DNA of 64,000 nt from Syngnathus acus (lineage: Eukaryota > Chordata > Actinopteri > Syngnathiformes > Syngnathidae). Positions 47,686 to 59,655 of this stretch are shown here, one piece after another (the stretch's first letter is position 1; the number at the start of each line of letters is the position of its first letter). The translations under genes were made by a program, and so were the position numbers. The stretch covers positions 5,853,001-5,917,000 of the forward strand of contig NC_051094.1 of the NCBI RefSeq assembly GCF_901709675.1. The letters run 5' to 3'. The notes beneath the pieces were generated by a model. It was given only the letters and a program-made list of their open reading frames with translations, was not told where the DNA came from and searched no databases.

Positions 47686-50365
47686 CCGCATACGTACTCC
47701 CTGAGTCGCATTGACCCTTCGTTAACACCGCTAGGTATCCAGGTCAAACCACTCAGGGCAGAAGAGCTGGGGATCAATCCGCCCCAATCAGAGTGAGAAC
47801 CAGCCGCGGTGAACCGCTGCCTTTCTCCTCTGATCGGGGTTCAAGAGCACTGGAGCCAGCCCTGACTAAGCAGTGCCTCCCCAGTGCTCTCCTCCCGGTT
47901 GTACCTATAAAAAAAGGCTTCTTTCTTCTTGAGCAATCTTCTTTGTCCCATGTCAACGCACGACCTAAGGAGATGCTGGATCCATTCCTCCAACTTTGCT
48001 GTGCTTCCTCCATCGCGAGGCTCCAGGGAAGTCAAAGTACCTAGAGGGAACTCACCTGTTTTGCGATACCTGTGGAGGGAATGGCTGAAAAAGAAACCCT
48101 ACTCTACATCGCCTAGGTCCCGGTGCATCCTCGGCCTAGTCACCTAAGCTGGACTAGGGGATGTGAATATTAGGGGTAAGAATTGGGAACCTGTTCCAGG
48201 TCACCATTTAGAGCCCAATATTAACGTGTGTGGTGCAATGTGCTGTTGCATGAGCGAGGCTAACCCTCATAGAAGACTGAGCCTCGATTAAGGTCCTACC
48301 GCTCTGGACCACCACACCCTGCGTGCATTGTTCCTAGAGTCGGAACTCAGGGGGGCCGCATACGTACCCCCTGAGTTGCATTGACCCTTCGTTAACACCG
48401 CTAGGTATCCAGGTCAAGCCACTCAGGGCAGAAGAGCTGGGGATCAATCCGCCCCAATCAGAGTGAGAACCAGCCGCGGTGAACCGCTGCCTTTCTCCTC
48501 TGATCAGGGTTCAAGAGCACTGGAGCCAGCCCTGACTAAGCAGTGCCTCCCCAGTGCTCTCATCCTGGTTGTACCTACAAAAAAAGGCTTCTTTCTTCTT
48601 GAGCAATCTTCTTTGTCCCATGTCAACGCGCGACCTAAGGAGATGCTGGATCCATTCCTCCAACTTTGCTGTGCTTCCTCCATCGCGAGGCTCCAGGGAA
48701 GTCAAAGTACCTAGAGGGAACTCACCTGTTTTGCGATACCTGTGGAGGGAATGGCTGAAAAAGAAACCCTACTCTACATCGCCTAGGTCCCGGTGCATCC
48801 TCGGCCTAGTCACCTAAGCTGGACTAGGGGATGTGAATATTAGGGGTAAGAATTGGGAACCTGTTCCAGGTCACCATTTAGAGTCCAATATTAACGTGTG
48901 TGGTGCAATGTGCTGTTGCATGAGCGAGGCTAACCCTCATAGAAGACTGAGCCTGGATTAAGGTCCTTCCGCTCTGGACCACCACACCCTGCGTGCATTG
49001 TTCCTAGAGTCGGAACTCAGGGGGGCCGCATACGTACCCCCTGAGTCGCATTGACCCTTCGTTAACACCGCTAGGTATCCAGGTCAAACCACTCAGGGCA
49101 GAAGAGCTGGGGATCAATCCGCCCCAATCAGAGTGAGAACCAGCCGCGGTGAACCGCTGCCTTTCTCCTCTGATCGGGGTTCAAGAGCACTGGAGCCAGC
49201 CCTGACTAAGCAGTGCCTCCCCAGTGCTCTCCTCCCGGTTGTACCTATAAAAAAAGGCTTCTTTCTTCTTGAGCAATCTTCTTTGTCCCATGTCAACGCA
49301 CGACCTAAGGAGATGCTGGATCCATTCCTCCAACTTTGCTGTGCTTCCTCCATCGCGAGGCTCCAGGGAAGTCAAAGTACCTAGAGGGAACTCACCTGTT
49401 TTGCGATACCTGTGGAGGGAATGGCTGAAAAAGAAACCCTACTCTACATCGCCTAGGTCCCGGTGCATCCTCGGCCTAGTCACCTAAGCTGGACTAGGGG
49501 ATGTGAATATTAGGGGTAAGAATTGGGAACCTGTTCCAGGTCACCATTTAGAGCCCAATATTAACGTGTGTGGTGCAATGTGCTGTTGCATGAGCGAGGC
49601 TAACCCTCATAGAAGACTGAGCCTCGATTAAGGTCCTACCGCTCTGGACCACCACACCCTGCGTGCATTGTTCCTAGAGTCGGAACTCAGGGGGGCCGCA
49701 TACGTACCCCCTGAGTTGCATTGACCCTTCGTTAACACCGCTAGGTATCCAGGTCAAGCCACTCAGGGCAGAAGAGCTGGGGATCAATCCGCCCCAATCA
49801 GAGTGAGAACCAGCCGCGGTGAACCGCTGCCTTTCTCCTCTGATCAGGGTTCAAGAGCACTGGAGCCAGCCCTGACTAAGCAGTGCCTCCCCAGTGCTCT
49901 CATCCTGGTTGTACCTACAAAAAAAGGCTTCTTTCTTCTTGAGCAATCTTCTTTGTCCCATGTCAACGCGCGACCTAAGGAGATGCTGGATCCATTCCTC
50001 CAACTTTGCTGTGCTTCCTCCATCGCGAGGCTCCAGGGAAGTCAAAGTACCTAGAGGGAACTCACCTGTTTTGCGATACCTGTGGAGGGAATGGCTGAAA
50101 AAGAAACCCTACTCTACATCGCCTAGGTCCCGGTGCATCCTCGGCCTAGTCACCTAAGCTGGACTAGGGGATGTGAATATTAGGGGTAAGAATTGGGAAC
50201 CTGTTCCAGGTCACCATTTAGAGTCCAATATTAACGTGTGTGGTGCAATGTGCTGTTGCATGAGCGAGGCTAACCCTCATAGAAGACTGAGCCTGGATTA
50301 AGGTCCTTCCGCTCTGGACCACCACACCCTGCGTGCATTGTTCCTAGAGTCGGAACTCAGGGGGG
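47686..50365. repeat. Duplicated two-unit block (1340 bp x 2) inside the array
   Basis: Block 47686-49025 and block 49026-50365 are almost base-for-base identical; a visible difference is tacgtactcc against tacgtacccc. Each block has two distinguishable units: one with tataaaaaaagg, gagcccaat and gcctcgatt, and one with tacaaaaaaagg, gagtccaat and gcctggatt. This is a higher-order repeat made by a recent dimer duplication. Confidence 0.88.
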
Positions 50366-51460
50366 CCGCATACGTACCCCCTGAGTTGCATTGACCCTTC
50401 GTTAACACCGCTAGGTATCCAGGTCAAGCCGCTCAGGGCAGAAGAGCTGGGGTTCAATCCGCCCCAATCAGAGTGAGAACCAGCCGCGGTGAACCGCTGC
50501 CTTTCTCCTCTGATCGGGGTTAAAGAGCACTGGAGCCAGCCCTGACTAAGCAGTGCCTCCCCAGTGCTCTCCTCTCTGTTGTACCTACAAAAAAAAAGCT
50601 TCTTTCTTCTTGAGCAATCTTCTTTGTCCCATGTCAACGCACGACCTAAGGAGATGCTGGATCCATTCCTCCAACTTTGCTGTGCTTCCTCCATCGCGAA
50701 GCTCCAGGGAAGTCAAAGTACCTAGAGGGAACTCACCTGTTTTGCAATACCTGTGGAGGGAATGGCTGAAAAAGAAACCCTACTCTACATCGCCTAGGTC
50801 CCGGTGCATCCTCGGCCTAGTCACCTAAGCTGGACTAGGGGATGTGAATATTAGGGGTAAGAACTTGGAACCCGTTCCAAGTCGCCACTTAAAGTCCAAT
50901 ATTAACGTGTGTGGTGCAATGTGCTGTTGCATGAGCGAGGCTAACCCTCATAGAAGACTGAGCCTGGATTAAGGTCCTTCCGCTCTGGACCACCACACCC
51001 TGCGTGCATTGTTCCTAGAGTCGGAACCCAGGGGGGCCGCATACGTACCCCCTGAGTCGCATTGACCCTTCGTTAACACCGCTAGGTATCCAGGTCAAGC
51101 CACTCAGGGCAGAAGAGCTAGGGATCAATCCACGGCGATCAGAGTGAGAACCAGCCGCGGTGAACCGCTGCCTTTCTCCTCCGATCAGGGTCCAAGAGCA
51201 CTGGAGCCCCTGAGCACTTACACCCTGAGTCACCTTGACCCTTCGTTAACACCGCTAGGTATCCAGGTCAAGCCACTCAAGGCAGAAGAGCTCAGGATCA
51301 ATCCACCCTGATCAGAGTGAGAACCACCCTACAAAAGTATGCTCCTATGTTCTTGAGTCCCATTAAAACGTACGACCTAAGGAGATGCTGGATTTAATTC
51401 CTTCCACTTCCCTGTGCTTCATACACCGCAAGGCCCCAGGGAAGGTCAACCTGTTGTTGT

Positions 51461-52306
51461 TGTTGCCAGAGGGTCACTATTTCAGAAGGTGACTACACTC
51501 ACGGTTCCCATTCATTCGGGTTCCTGGTGGCGCCCTCTTGTGAATCCCTTGTGTACTACCTCTCATTCTCCAGCAGTTACTCCAGGTAATTTGGATATAC
51601 TTTCGAGCGCCCCTGAGCATGGCTTTATTGGATTTCCAATTATTCGTCAAAACCTATTTTAATATTCTCAACCCTGAGTAGTGTGTCTTCAAATATGGCT
51701 GCATCCTTTGTCCCTGTTGAGTACAAGAGTTGCTTATCCATTTCATACCATTCACTATCTTACTATTTTACTTCTTTTTTTTATCCCCTACACTTTTGAT
51801 CTCATTGACTTTAATGTTCAGCTGTCAATTTTATTTTGTCAACTACTGTTTATTGGTATTGTACTTCTATTTTAATTCAAACATCTAACTATCACATTTC
51901 ATTTTATTACTGTACTTGTGTTTTGACATTTGGGGATCCCATTGGCAGGGTGTCTCATTTGCTGTGATCTTTTAGGATCACTGCAATCTCCACAGTATAT
52001 TTTATTGGAATCCGCTCTTACCTGAAGGTCCTTATTTTGGGTGTCCCTTACACTCACGGTACCAGGATTTTTCCAAAATGGCCGCCACGCCTTCCGGTCA
52101 CCCTCGGGCACCCCTTAGTGGGTATCCCTAGCATTGCGTCCGATTGAATTTAGGTTGGTAGGTTTATTTAGAATTCTGGGGGGATTTAATTCAGCTTTTT
52201 TTTTTTTTATTTAATTAGGATTAGGGTTAACCGAAATTAAATTCAAATCGGTCATCCCTTATTTAGAATATTATTGTAATAATTGCACATTTACAATATA
52301 ACACTA
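51461..52306. other. Unassigned sequence right of the array
   Basis: AT-rich, with a T/A-rich patch at 52193-52215. No gene or repeat family was recognised. Confidence 0.6.
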
Positions 52307-52806
52307 CAAGTGACGTGCGGTGAGGTTCATGACTGGGGAGGCACTGACGTCAACCGGCAACTAACCGTGTCACAAAAATGTTGGGGAACGCTGCTCTAGT
52401 GTGACTTATTCATTGTTTAATTTGTACTATTAATTAAAATCTCATATCAGCAGTCTTCACACATTAAAACACTCAATAAAGCACATGAAATCAAAAACTT
52501 GTTTTCGATCGCGCGTACCACTCCGTTCTGAAGTCCCGTTGTCCGAATCAAACCTTTTAACTCCGGAGTTGGTCTTCCTTTACTGACGACCTCCTGCTTC
52601 GACCGAAAATCCATAGTTGAAAATCGTTTGAATATGCAGTCCTCCATTTTAAAACGAAATGTAAAATTCAGCGATTTTTGGTTCAAAATGATACACAACT
52701 ATTGAAATTATAAGGAAAATGTCTTTATAATAAAAACAATTGAATTTGTTTTTTACTTTTTCATGATGGCAGGGGAGGCGTAGCCTCCTCTGACCGCACG
52801 TCCCTG
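52307..52806. mobile_element. ~500-bp terminal-inverted-repeat element
   Basis: The left end caagtgacgtgcggtgaggt and the right end, read on the other strand, cagggacgtgcggtcagagg are inverted repeats. Both share the gacgtgcggt core with the 73-bp element at 45606. The left half also shares tcatgactggggaggc with it. There is no transposase frame, so it is non-autonomous. A target duplication was not identified. Confidence 0.65.
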
Positions 52807-53583
52807 TCAATTCAATAAAGGCATATACGCAGCTCGTAGACAGGATCAAGCTGTATCTAGCTCGGTTTGTATCACTCTGCAGATATGTCTTTTTGTCTGG
52901 AGGAGAAAGGCGGACACACACGCACACACACATTAACGGGCACTCGGTTTAGAAAAAAAATCAGCCTACCGAGAGAACACTGGAATATTCACATCAGAGC
53001 TTGGTGCTCACCTTGTGCTTTTATTATTACATTGCACCATAGAGTGCAGGTTGTGCGTTTCAGTTGACATAATGCACTTACCAGCGCAACTATTCATCAC
53101 ACCCAACCTCTTTCAGAATTATTCTTAATACACACATTTTATGGGCTTTACTATTCATTATTCATTCATAATAAATAAATCTTGCCATAGAGAGGCCATC
53201 TGATGCTGAAAAAGTGTGTTTGTGTGAGTGTGTGTGTGTTACTTTGAGCCTTCAGCACTTGTTTAAGTATTTACAGTGGAAAGGACCAGACTCCGAATGT
53301 AACGGACAGAAAATACCGTCAAGTCCACTCAAAACGCTGCTTTTAGCGGAGCTGTCAAAGTCTGTTAGTTCTAGAATTGGCCACAATGCGCTGTGGCACA
53401 AACAACGGAGAGAGATTGGCACGTATTTCCGATATTCAGTCAATCCGAGTCGGGTAACTGCTGACAGAATGGGCATGACTAGCGATATCCACACAAACTA
53501 GTGAAACTAGTGAGTTGCGTTACAAGCTTTGTCACAGGACAAAAAATAAACTTGGACGTCAAGGCAAAAACTGTATAAAGAAC
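52807..53583. other. Intergenic sequence, nothing recognised
   Basis: It contains a short CA/CG mixture (52915-52932) and a TG-rich patch (53215-53240). No gene is supported. Confidence 0.6.
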
Positions 53584-53914
53584 CAAAACTTTTCAAACTC
53601 AAGGCCCGGGGGCCAGATACGGCCCACCACATCATTTTATGTGGCCCGCGAAGACAAATTGTGCATCAAATTCGTGTGTCATGACTAGAATTGCAAATTG
53701 TCTTCACTTTAAATAATATCTTTTTTTTTTAATATTTGACCAGTTTTTACTCACCTGATTTGAAAACGAGTTATTTGTCAGTTTGTTTTGTAGCTTTTAC
53801 TGTATATAATATGAGGTGCTCATACATTTATTTGGGTTGACAGCCATAATGGCCCTCCGAAAGAAGCTATGACTACAATGCGGCCCACGAAAAAAATGAG
53901 TTTGACACCCCACT
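53584..53914. mobile_element. hAT-like non-autonomous element (ggcccgg...gtttgacacccc)
   Basis: Starts ttttcaaactcaaggcccgg, contains atcattttatgtggcccgcg, and ends aatgagtttgacacccc. The other strand of the right end is ggggtgtcaaactcat, matching the left end caaactc as an inverted repeat. I recognise the family from many fish genomes; assignment to hAT is an inference. Confidence 0.75.
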
Positions 53915-54509
53915 CCATAATGACTTCATTTAGAAGTGATACGAATTCATTAGTAATCGTCCATGTAGTAAAAATGTCTACCAATGAAGTTCATTCTTAT
54001 AAAAGCTGCAATCTGAGGTAGTTGCTGGTTGGTTGGGAGTGTCTGCTGAGGGGTACCATGCAGTTTGCTTGAAGGGGGGCCGGGGGGGGGGCACTCCTAG
54101 GGGATGCCGTGATGCCACCCAGCAGATGGACTAATCGTCATGTGAAAACAAGCGTGCTCTAAGTAAAAACATAGCCGAGCAACCATGAATAAAACATGGC
54201 GCTGTGACTTTTAGTTGACTCCTCCATGATGGTCTCATTGTGTGTTTGTTTTCTCTATCTATGAAAGCAATGCGATGTTATCGACGCAAGAATCAGAGCG
54301 GCACAGGTTTTCATTCAGTGGATGCATTGCTCTGATCTTATGAGGCAAGACAACAAGAAGTCTATTTCGAGACGGCTGCTCTGACGCCACGAAGAAACGC
54401 GCAGATGCACAAAAGAGATGATGTTTTACCAGGAGAACAACAGGATGACATCCTAGTCTAATAATAGTTTTTCAACATTGGAAAAGTGTTCCCCCCCCAT
54501 GAATACAGT

Positions 54510-54780
54510 GGATGGGGAAAAATATCTACGTACACCTGTTTAAATGCAATTTAAATGGAAATGTCTTTGTATGAATAAAGAAGTTAATTAATGAATGAAT
54601 GAAAAAAAACATCAAAAAATCAATTAGTAAATAAATAACATCGTTTTAATTCATGAATGTTTTAATCTCTTAAGTGGAATGTAACTATTTGCTATTTACA
54701 GTACCCCAAATAAAGTTCAGCTGTTCTAGTAGGGTTTTCTTGAAACCTTTTTTGTTTGTGTGTTTCGAGCAGAGGCCTGA
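54510..54780. repeat. Fish repeat of the 'tctacacacccctgtt' type, copy 1
   Basis: It begins with tctacgtacacctgtttaaa and ends with ccaaataaagttcagctgtt, then ctagtagggttttcttga. I recognise both ends from one common teleost repeat whose left end is also at 63516. It is degraded and its class is not known to me. Confidence 0.55.
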
Positions 54781-57700
54781 AGTCTTGCGTTAACAATGCC
54801 TGCAATTTCAATCTTGTTAATAATTAACATCAAACGGAAACATTTCGTTTTTGGCAGCACTCTGTGGTGACTTTATCATGCTAGCAACTTAGGCTACGTT
54901 CAAATCTTGCAAGCCGCCTTAGCACTCCATCTTTAATTCTTTGCTGTTTGTAGTTTTGTTTTTAATATTATTATTTTTAATTTAATTGAACAGCTTCAGT
55001 GGTATTCACCGTACTCAATATCCATCAGGTATCAATCAAAACGTCCTGTGGTTTAGGGCAAGCATGCATGCGAGTTTTGCATTGTAACTTTAGCAAAGCA
55101 GCCACACATCATTGACCTCGGCGTGTTCAATTAATCGGTTAATTAATTGAATGCTGGCCAGATGGGATATGAGGTGCTAAACTCCCCAGTGATGAACGCT
55201 CCTAAATTGAGGAAGATGAATGGCGCTTTGAAGTACATCCAATCCAGCTAAAGTCTTTGATTAGCTTAAGGCGACGACGCTCATCAAAAGCGCACTTGCT
55301 TTGTGTCGCTTGGCCTCGCGTTCCAGCTCTGTGTTTTTCTTCATCAAGCATATAAAAGATGGATTCTTGGACATGCACCTCATCCGTCACTGCTACCATA
55401 CACACGCATACTTGTCACAATATTTGAACGTTTGCGAGTGAGGCCAAAGCTGCTGTGCGGGTTTTGTAAATGAGCTTGTCGACGGTTAGTAAACACAAGT
55501 GAGAGTCATTGTGAAGTTTGTGCATCTGCAAGTACGACGTGTCGCATCCAATGACGCGGGTGAGAACTTCTTTGATCCCCCCTGGGCGGAGCAGATGCAT
55601 GCCGTGCAAGCGATACACCGGGATGAAAAACTCTTTGCTATACGCATGACTGCATGATTCCACACGTTTTTTTTGGGATGAAGCGCTGGAAGGCCCCGCG
55701 ACAGCTCGGGCGCAGCTTGAGTCCAAACCTCCAAAAGGTTTGCATGTAATGTGGAACATCTAAACCAGTTGACATAAAATAGTCACCAACCAACAGACCA
55801 CGCAATGAAACAGCAAGAATCTATAATACTGAGAGACCATATATATTTGTATTTTTTAATTAGTTAGCACATCTACCCTTTTTTAGTTATTCCTTTGAGC
55901 CTATCTTCACTTTTGCACTTCTCCAAAGCTGTTTATTTGCTTACAATTAAATAGACACATAAAAGAAAATTAAACACTGTAAATCAAATCTAATCATTTG
56001 ATCAAAGGGAGGTCCACTAGTTTATCGTTTAACACAGAACACCATAAACGAGCAGATGAAAATTAGCATTGTTGTTAGAGTAAGAAATAATATTCACAGG
56101 CATATATTATATTTGCACGGAATGAGAATAAGGTGGTCCCAAGAAGCAGTGGCTTATATGAGACAAATGTTCTAATTTTAGGAATGAGGACAGGAATAAA
56201 ACTTTAATGACTAGCTTTTTTTTTTTACAAGGTTTTTGTTTTGCCGCCATTTTGGTTTTTTTTGACTCGCTATTCATCCATTCACCCATGATCCACCCAT
56301 CTGTCAACAGGATTATGTAGACAAAAGATAAAAACTGCTGGTACAGAATTTTTCATGCATTAAAAGTTACACTGTGTTTAAAAAAAAAAATTCAAGGATG
56401 TTTTTCCTATAAGGTTTGTATCATGTAGTTTGTGCAAATAAAGCAGGCAGATATTTCAAAAGTATGTGGTCACCAATTTGCATTCTTGTTTACATTTTAA
56501 GCACACAAAAATGCAGCGTCAAATTTATATTTGATTATTTCCGAGGTATTTCTTCTTTGTTTTTGTTTATTTGCTACTAATTAGATGTTCTTCTAAGGAC
56601 ATTCCCATTGAGGTTAGTGAGACTCGATACACAGTAACGGCACCATAAAAAGCATATTCCTATTAAAATTAATTGAACGAAAAATAAAAACATATACCAC
56701 ATAGGTCATGATAACTAAAAGTACATTATTCCCAAGCAAAGCATGGGGACCTAATGAGCAATGGAAAAAAAACAACAAAAAAACAGCTTCTCTGTCTAAA
56801 TTCAATAGTACTTTCTAAGTAAAGCCAGTGTGCTACTAAAAACCATATAGTAAAATCTTTCTCCCTCTTGACTTATTAAAAAGTGAGGTCTCATCTATCC
56901 AAATGGTTTTTATCATATAACCTTTAGCAGATTAGAAAAGGCTTCAGCGAGTGTGATTGTGTCTGTTTTGAAAAGGAAGAAAAATTCCATTTCCCAGGCT
57001 GCCAGGCATAAAAAAAAAAAATTAAAAAACAAAAATGCTGAATTTGAATACAAACCAACGGCGTTGTTTGAGCGTAAGTGCACTTAAAGCCAATTACAGA
57101 TATTGAGCAAGATTGTGTTCTTTGCTGATAAGAAGCACTTTTACAGCAGGGACACTCAAAGAACACGGGACATTTTGAATATCAGTTCAGCTAATAAGCA
57201 CACTCGTCTTAATGATACATTCATAAGTGGAGTGTGTGAATGGATGTGGCAGAAATAACACTGACAAAAGTGGGGAAAATAATGTCTTTCATTTTAATAG
57301 TGAATTCACATTCAGCCCCACTGCCTTCGGCTTTCAAATAAATAATGAAGCCGCAAGACATATCATTTTAGACCTGACTTGACAAATGGAATCTTTGTAA
57401 CTTGTGGAGTAGAGCTTGTAAATCATGCCACTGTACACACATACAGATAATCAATGACTGAACAATACAATAGTGTTTCCCCACTAGATTTTTTTTTCTT
57501 GGCCGTGGAAAATTCCTAAAATATGGTGGAAAATTGCAGCGATATTTTTCTTTTATTTTTTTACACTACTTTCAAGTGTTTGTCTTAAGAGAATAACGTA
57601 CAACGCGGAATACATAACGATGGCAATAACGTTAACAAGCTTGTGAGCAATCCCTCCGCGGTACACCGCCAAGATGGCGAAATAAGACACACAAGCTAAA

Positions 57701-59571
57701 TGAGAAACGTAACGAGGGGCTACTGATGTGTAATACGTCGTGTCCGTATCAGTGCGGGAGGACCCGGCGCTTCTAATGAGTCCCGTCTGTTTACTTAATT
57801 AGCCCGAAATGAGTCGCTCTCAGACGACACCTGTCGCATAATCCTCCGGGACGTGCACAAATTTAGCATTCTTCCTGGAGAAATACATTTGAAATGATAC
57901 ACGGGGGAAGGTCTCGCTACTCGGGGTCATATCAGACAACGGGTGGCATGTCCTTAAGATTTCCAGAATGGATAATTGTGGGAGGAGATTAGAAGACAAC
58001 AACCAAAAAAGAATAGGAAATGGTAATATAACCATAAACTGTACTGGGAAGCAAATTAGCTTGACATTAGGACAAAGACAGAAAAACGTATGTGAGTATA
58101 AACAAGCCATCGAGGACAGAGCAAGAAAGGAAGACGGGATGGAGGAGGAAGGTGATCAGTGCGCCATCTGGGTTGAGACTGTTTACGCAACACGCCGCTG
58201 CTCAACACAACACCACCTTGTAGGGGACATCGCAGGCCCATGACAAAACATCTGCGAGGAGGAATGGCGGCAAAAACATGGACAGTCCATTTTCTTAAGC
58301 CTGCTGACTCAAAAATAGGGAACACAAATGTGACCACAATGACAATTTTGGATTATTATTGGGTTATAATTTGATGGCAACAAGAAAAACTGTTAAAACT
58401 GTTTGTGGAATTCTGGCAAACATCTCTGCAACCTTGAATGAACCCTGATGAAAAAATATTTGCTATCTTCGCTAACACTAGCAAGCCTTCACCATTCAGT
58501 GAGACTTCAATCAATTTCATAGAAAAAGAAAAGGATAGGAGACAGAAGAAATTCAAGTGCTGTCACACATAGCAATGCTAGCAAAAGAGGAGCGAGGACG
58601 ATGAGCGAGCCAGCAGGAGAGTGGCCACAGAGGCAGATATTAGTGCGAGTTGACAGGGCTGTCGTGTCTTGGCAGCACCAGCTCCACTCCAGAGACGTCT
58701 TCCGCAGACACAGACTCTCCTCGCAAGCAGCACTGAAAAGACCCAAGTGTCCGCAGAGAGACGCGCTAGTGGCAGGGAAAGTCTGCCTCAAAATATTTCT
58801 ACCGCCAAAGTGAGACTTTGCAGTGTGAGGTTTTTTGAGATGAAAAATGAATTGAACTCAAACTGAGTTTTGAAGTGCAGTTACGCCCGATTGTCAGCCG
58901 AGTGAACCACGACACCACCAGTGATTTGCACCCCAAAAAAACATCCTTTCTATTTTAATAGGACACTCCAAGCTTTGACGGAACCAAGATCAAAACCACG
59001 GCACTATTTGTTTATCCAAATTGGCTGAACAAGGATGGCGGGAAGATGAAAAGATGACGCACAGGGAATGAAGCGAACTATGCGAATCACGCATCGGGTC
59101 TGGCAGCTTCCGTCTGGCTCCGCAGTGGAAAACCAGAGCGGAGCAGGCTGGTTGCCCAACTCTGCCACCCATGCAGGGCAGCGGACCAATGGCGAACCAC
59201 TTGGTGATACTCACTCTCCTTTTGGACTTGTTTGTGCCAACTCGGCAAGGCTTGGAGGCGGACGACAATAATGACGTCTGAGATGGTTGGAAAGTTGTAG
59301 AGGAGCACATACCAGGAGTCAAAGGGGTCATCATAAATCAAGTGGAACAGTGAAACAAGTTTGCATGCGTATATGTTCTGCAGAGTACAGCAATATACCC
59401 AAAAGTACATTCAAACATTTTAGCCAATTAAGTAACTTACTAATCTTAACGTTCTGTAAAATTTCAATTTTAGAATTGAAGATACCGGTGGATGTTTTTA
59501 CGTAAATTACGATGAAGCATTTTTATGAATCCCACTTGAGAATTTAGGCAGGACACGCAGCATTGCTGCAC

Positions 59572-59655
59572 CAGTGGTGTTCAAACTATTGACAGGGGCC
59601 ATTTGTGGCCCGACATCCATTTTTAAGTGGCCCGGGGAATACTAAAAATGACGGC
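59572..59655. mobile_element. hAT-like fragment (cagtggtgttcaaacta...)
   Basis: Starts cagtggtgttcaaactattg, then ggccatttgtggcccgacat, then aagtggcccgggg. This is the left end of a fish element of the 'gtgtcaaact/ggcccg' group. The right end was not found. Confidence 0.55.

Larger units (their letters stand above)
45679..51460. repeat. Tandem array of ~670-bp units
   Basis: Units begin at ccgcatac: 45679, 46364, 47035, 47686, 48356, 49026, 49696, 50366 and 51037, spaced 685, 671, 651, 670, 670, 670, 670 and 671 bp. The unit at 51037 is cut off near 51206 and followed by a more diverged partial unit to about 51460. Units are nearly identical; the 651-bp one lacks about 18 bp (catagaagactgagcctg region). 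Each unit has small open frames of 60-116 codons on both strands, but they shift with indels and resemble no family I know. I did not find 5S rRNA, tRNA or spliceosomal snRNA in the unit. Confidence 0.9.

Noticed and set aside
45788-51233. Repeated 60-116 codon frames in the tandem units, considered as a multicopy gene
   Set aside because: Frames start and stop at different places in different units because of A-run length changes, and both strands are equally open; no start context or domain is conserved.
45679-51460. CRISPR-like or rolling-circle (Helitron) array
   Set aside because: Units are long and contiguous without spacers, the host is a vertebrate, and the junction hairpin is not followed by a CTRR terminus.
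55415-55759. 114-codon - strand frame in the intergenic region
   Set aside because: Length is within what 64 kb gives by chance, there are no splice-compatible neighbours and no family resemblance.
58507-58791. 94-codon - strand frame with a hydrophobic stretch, considered as a signal-peptide exon
   Set aside because: The hydrophobic segment is C-terminal and Cys/Leu-biased, without partner exons; chance is the simpler reading.
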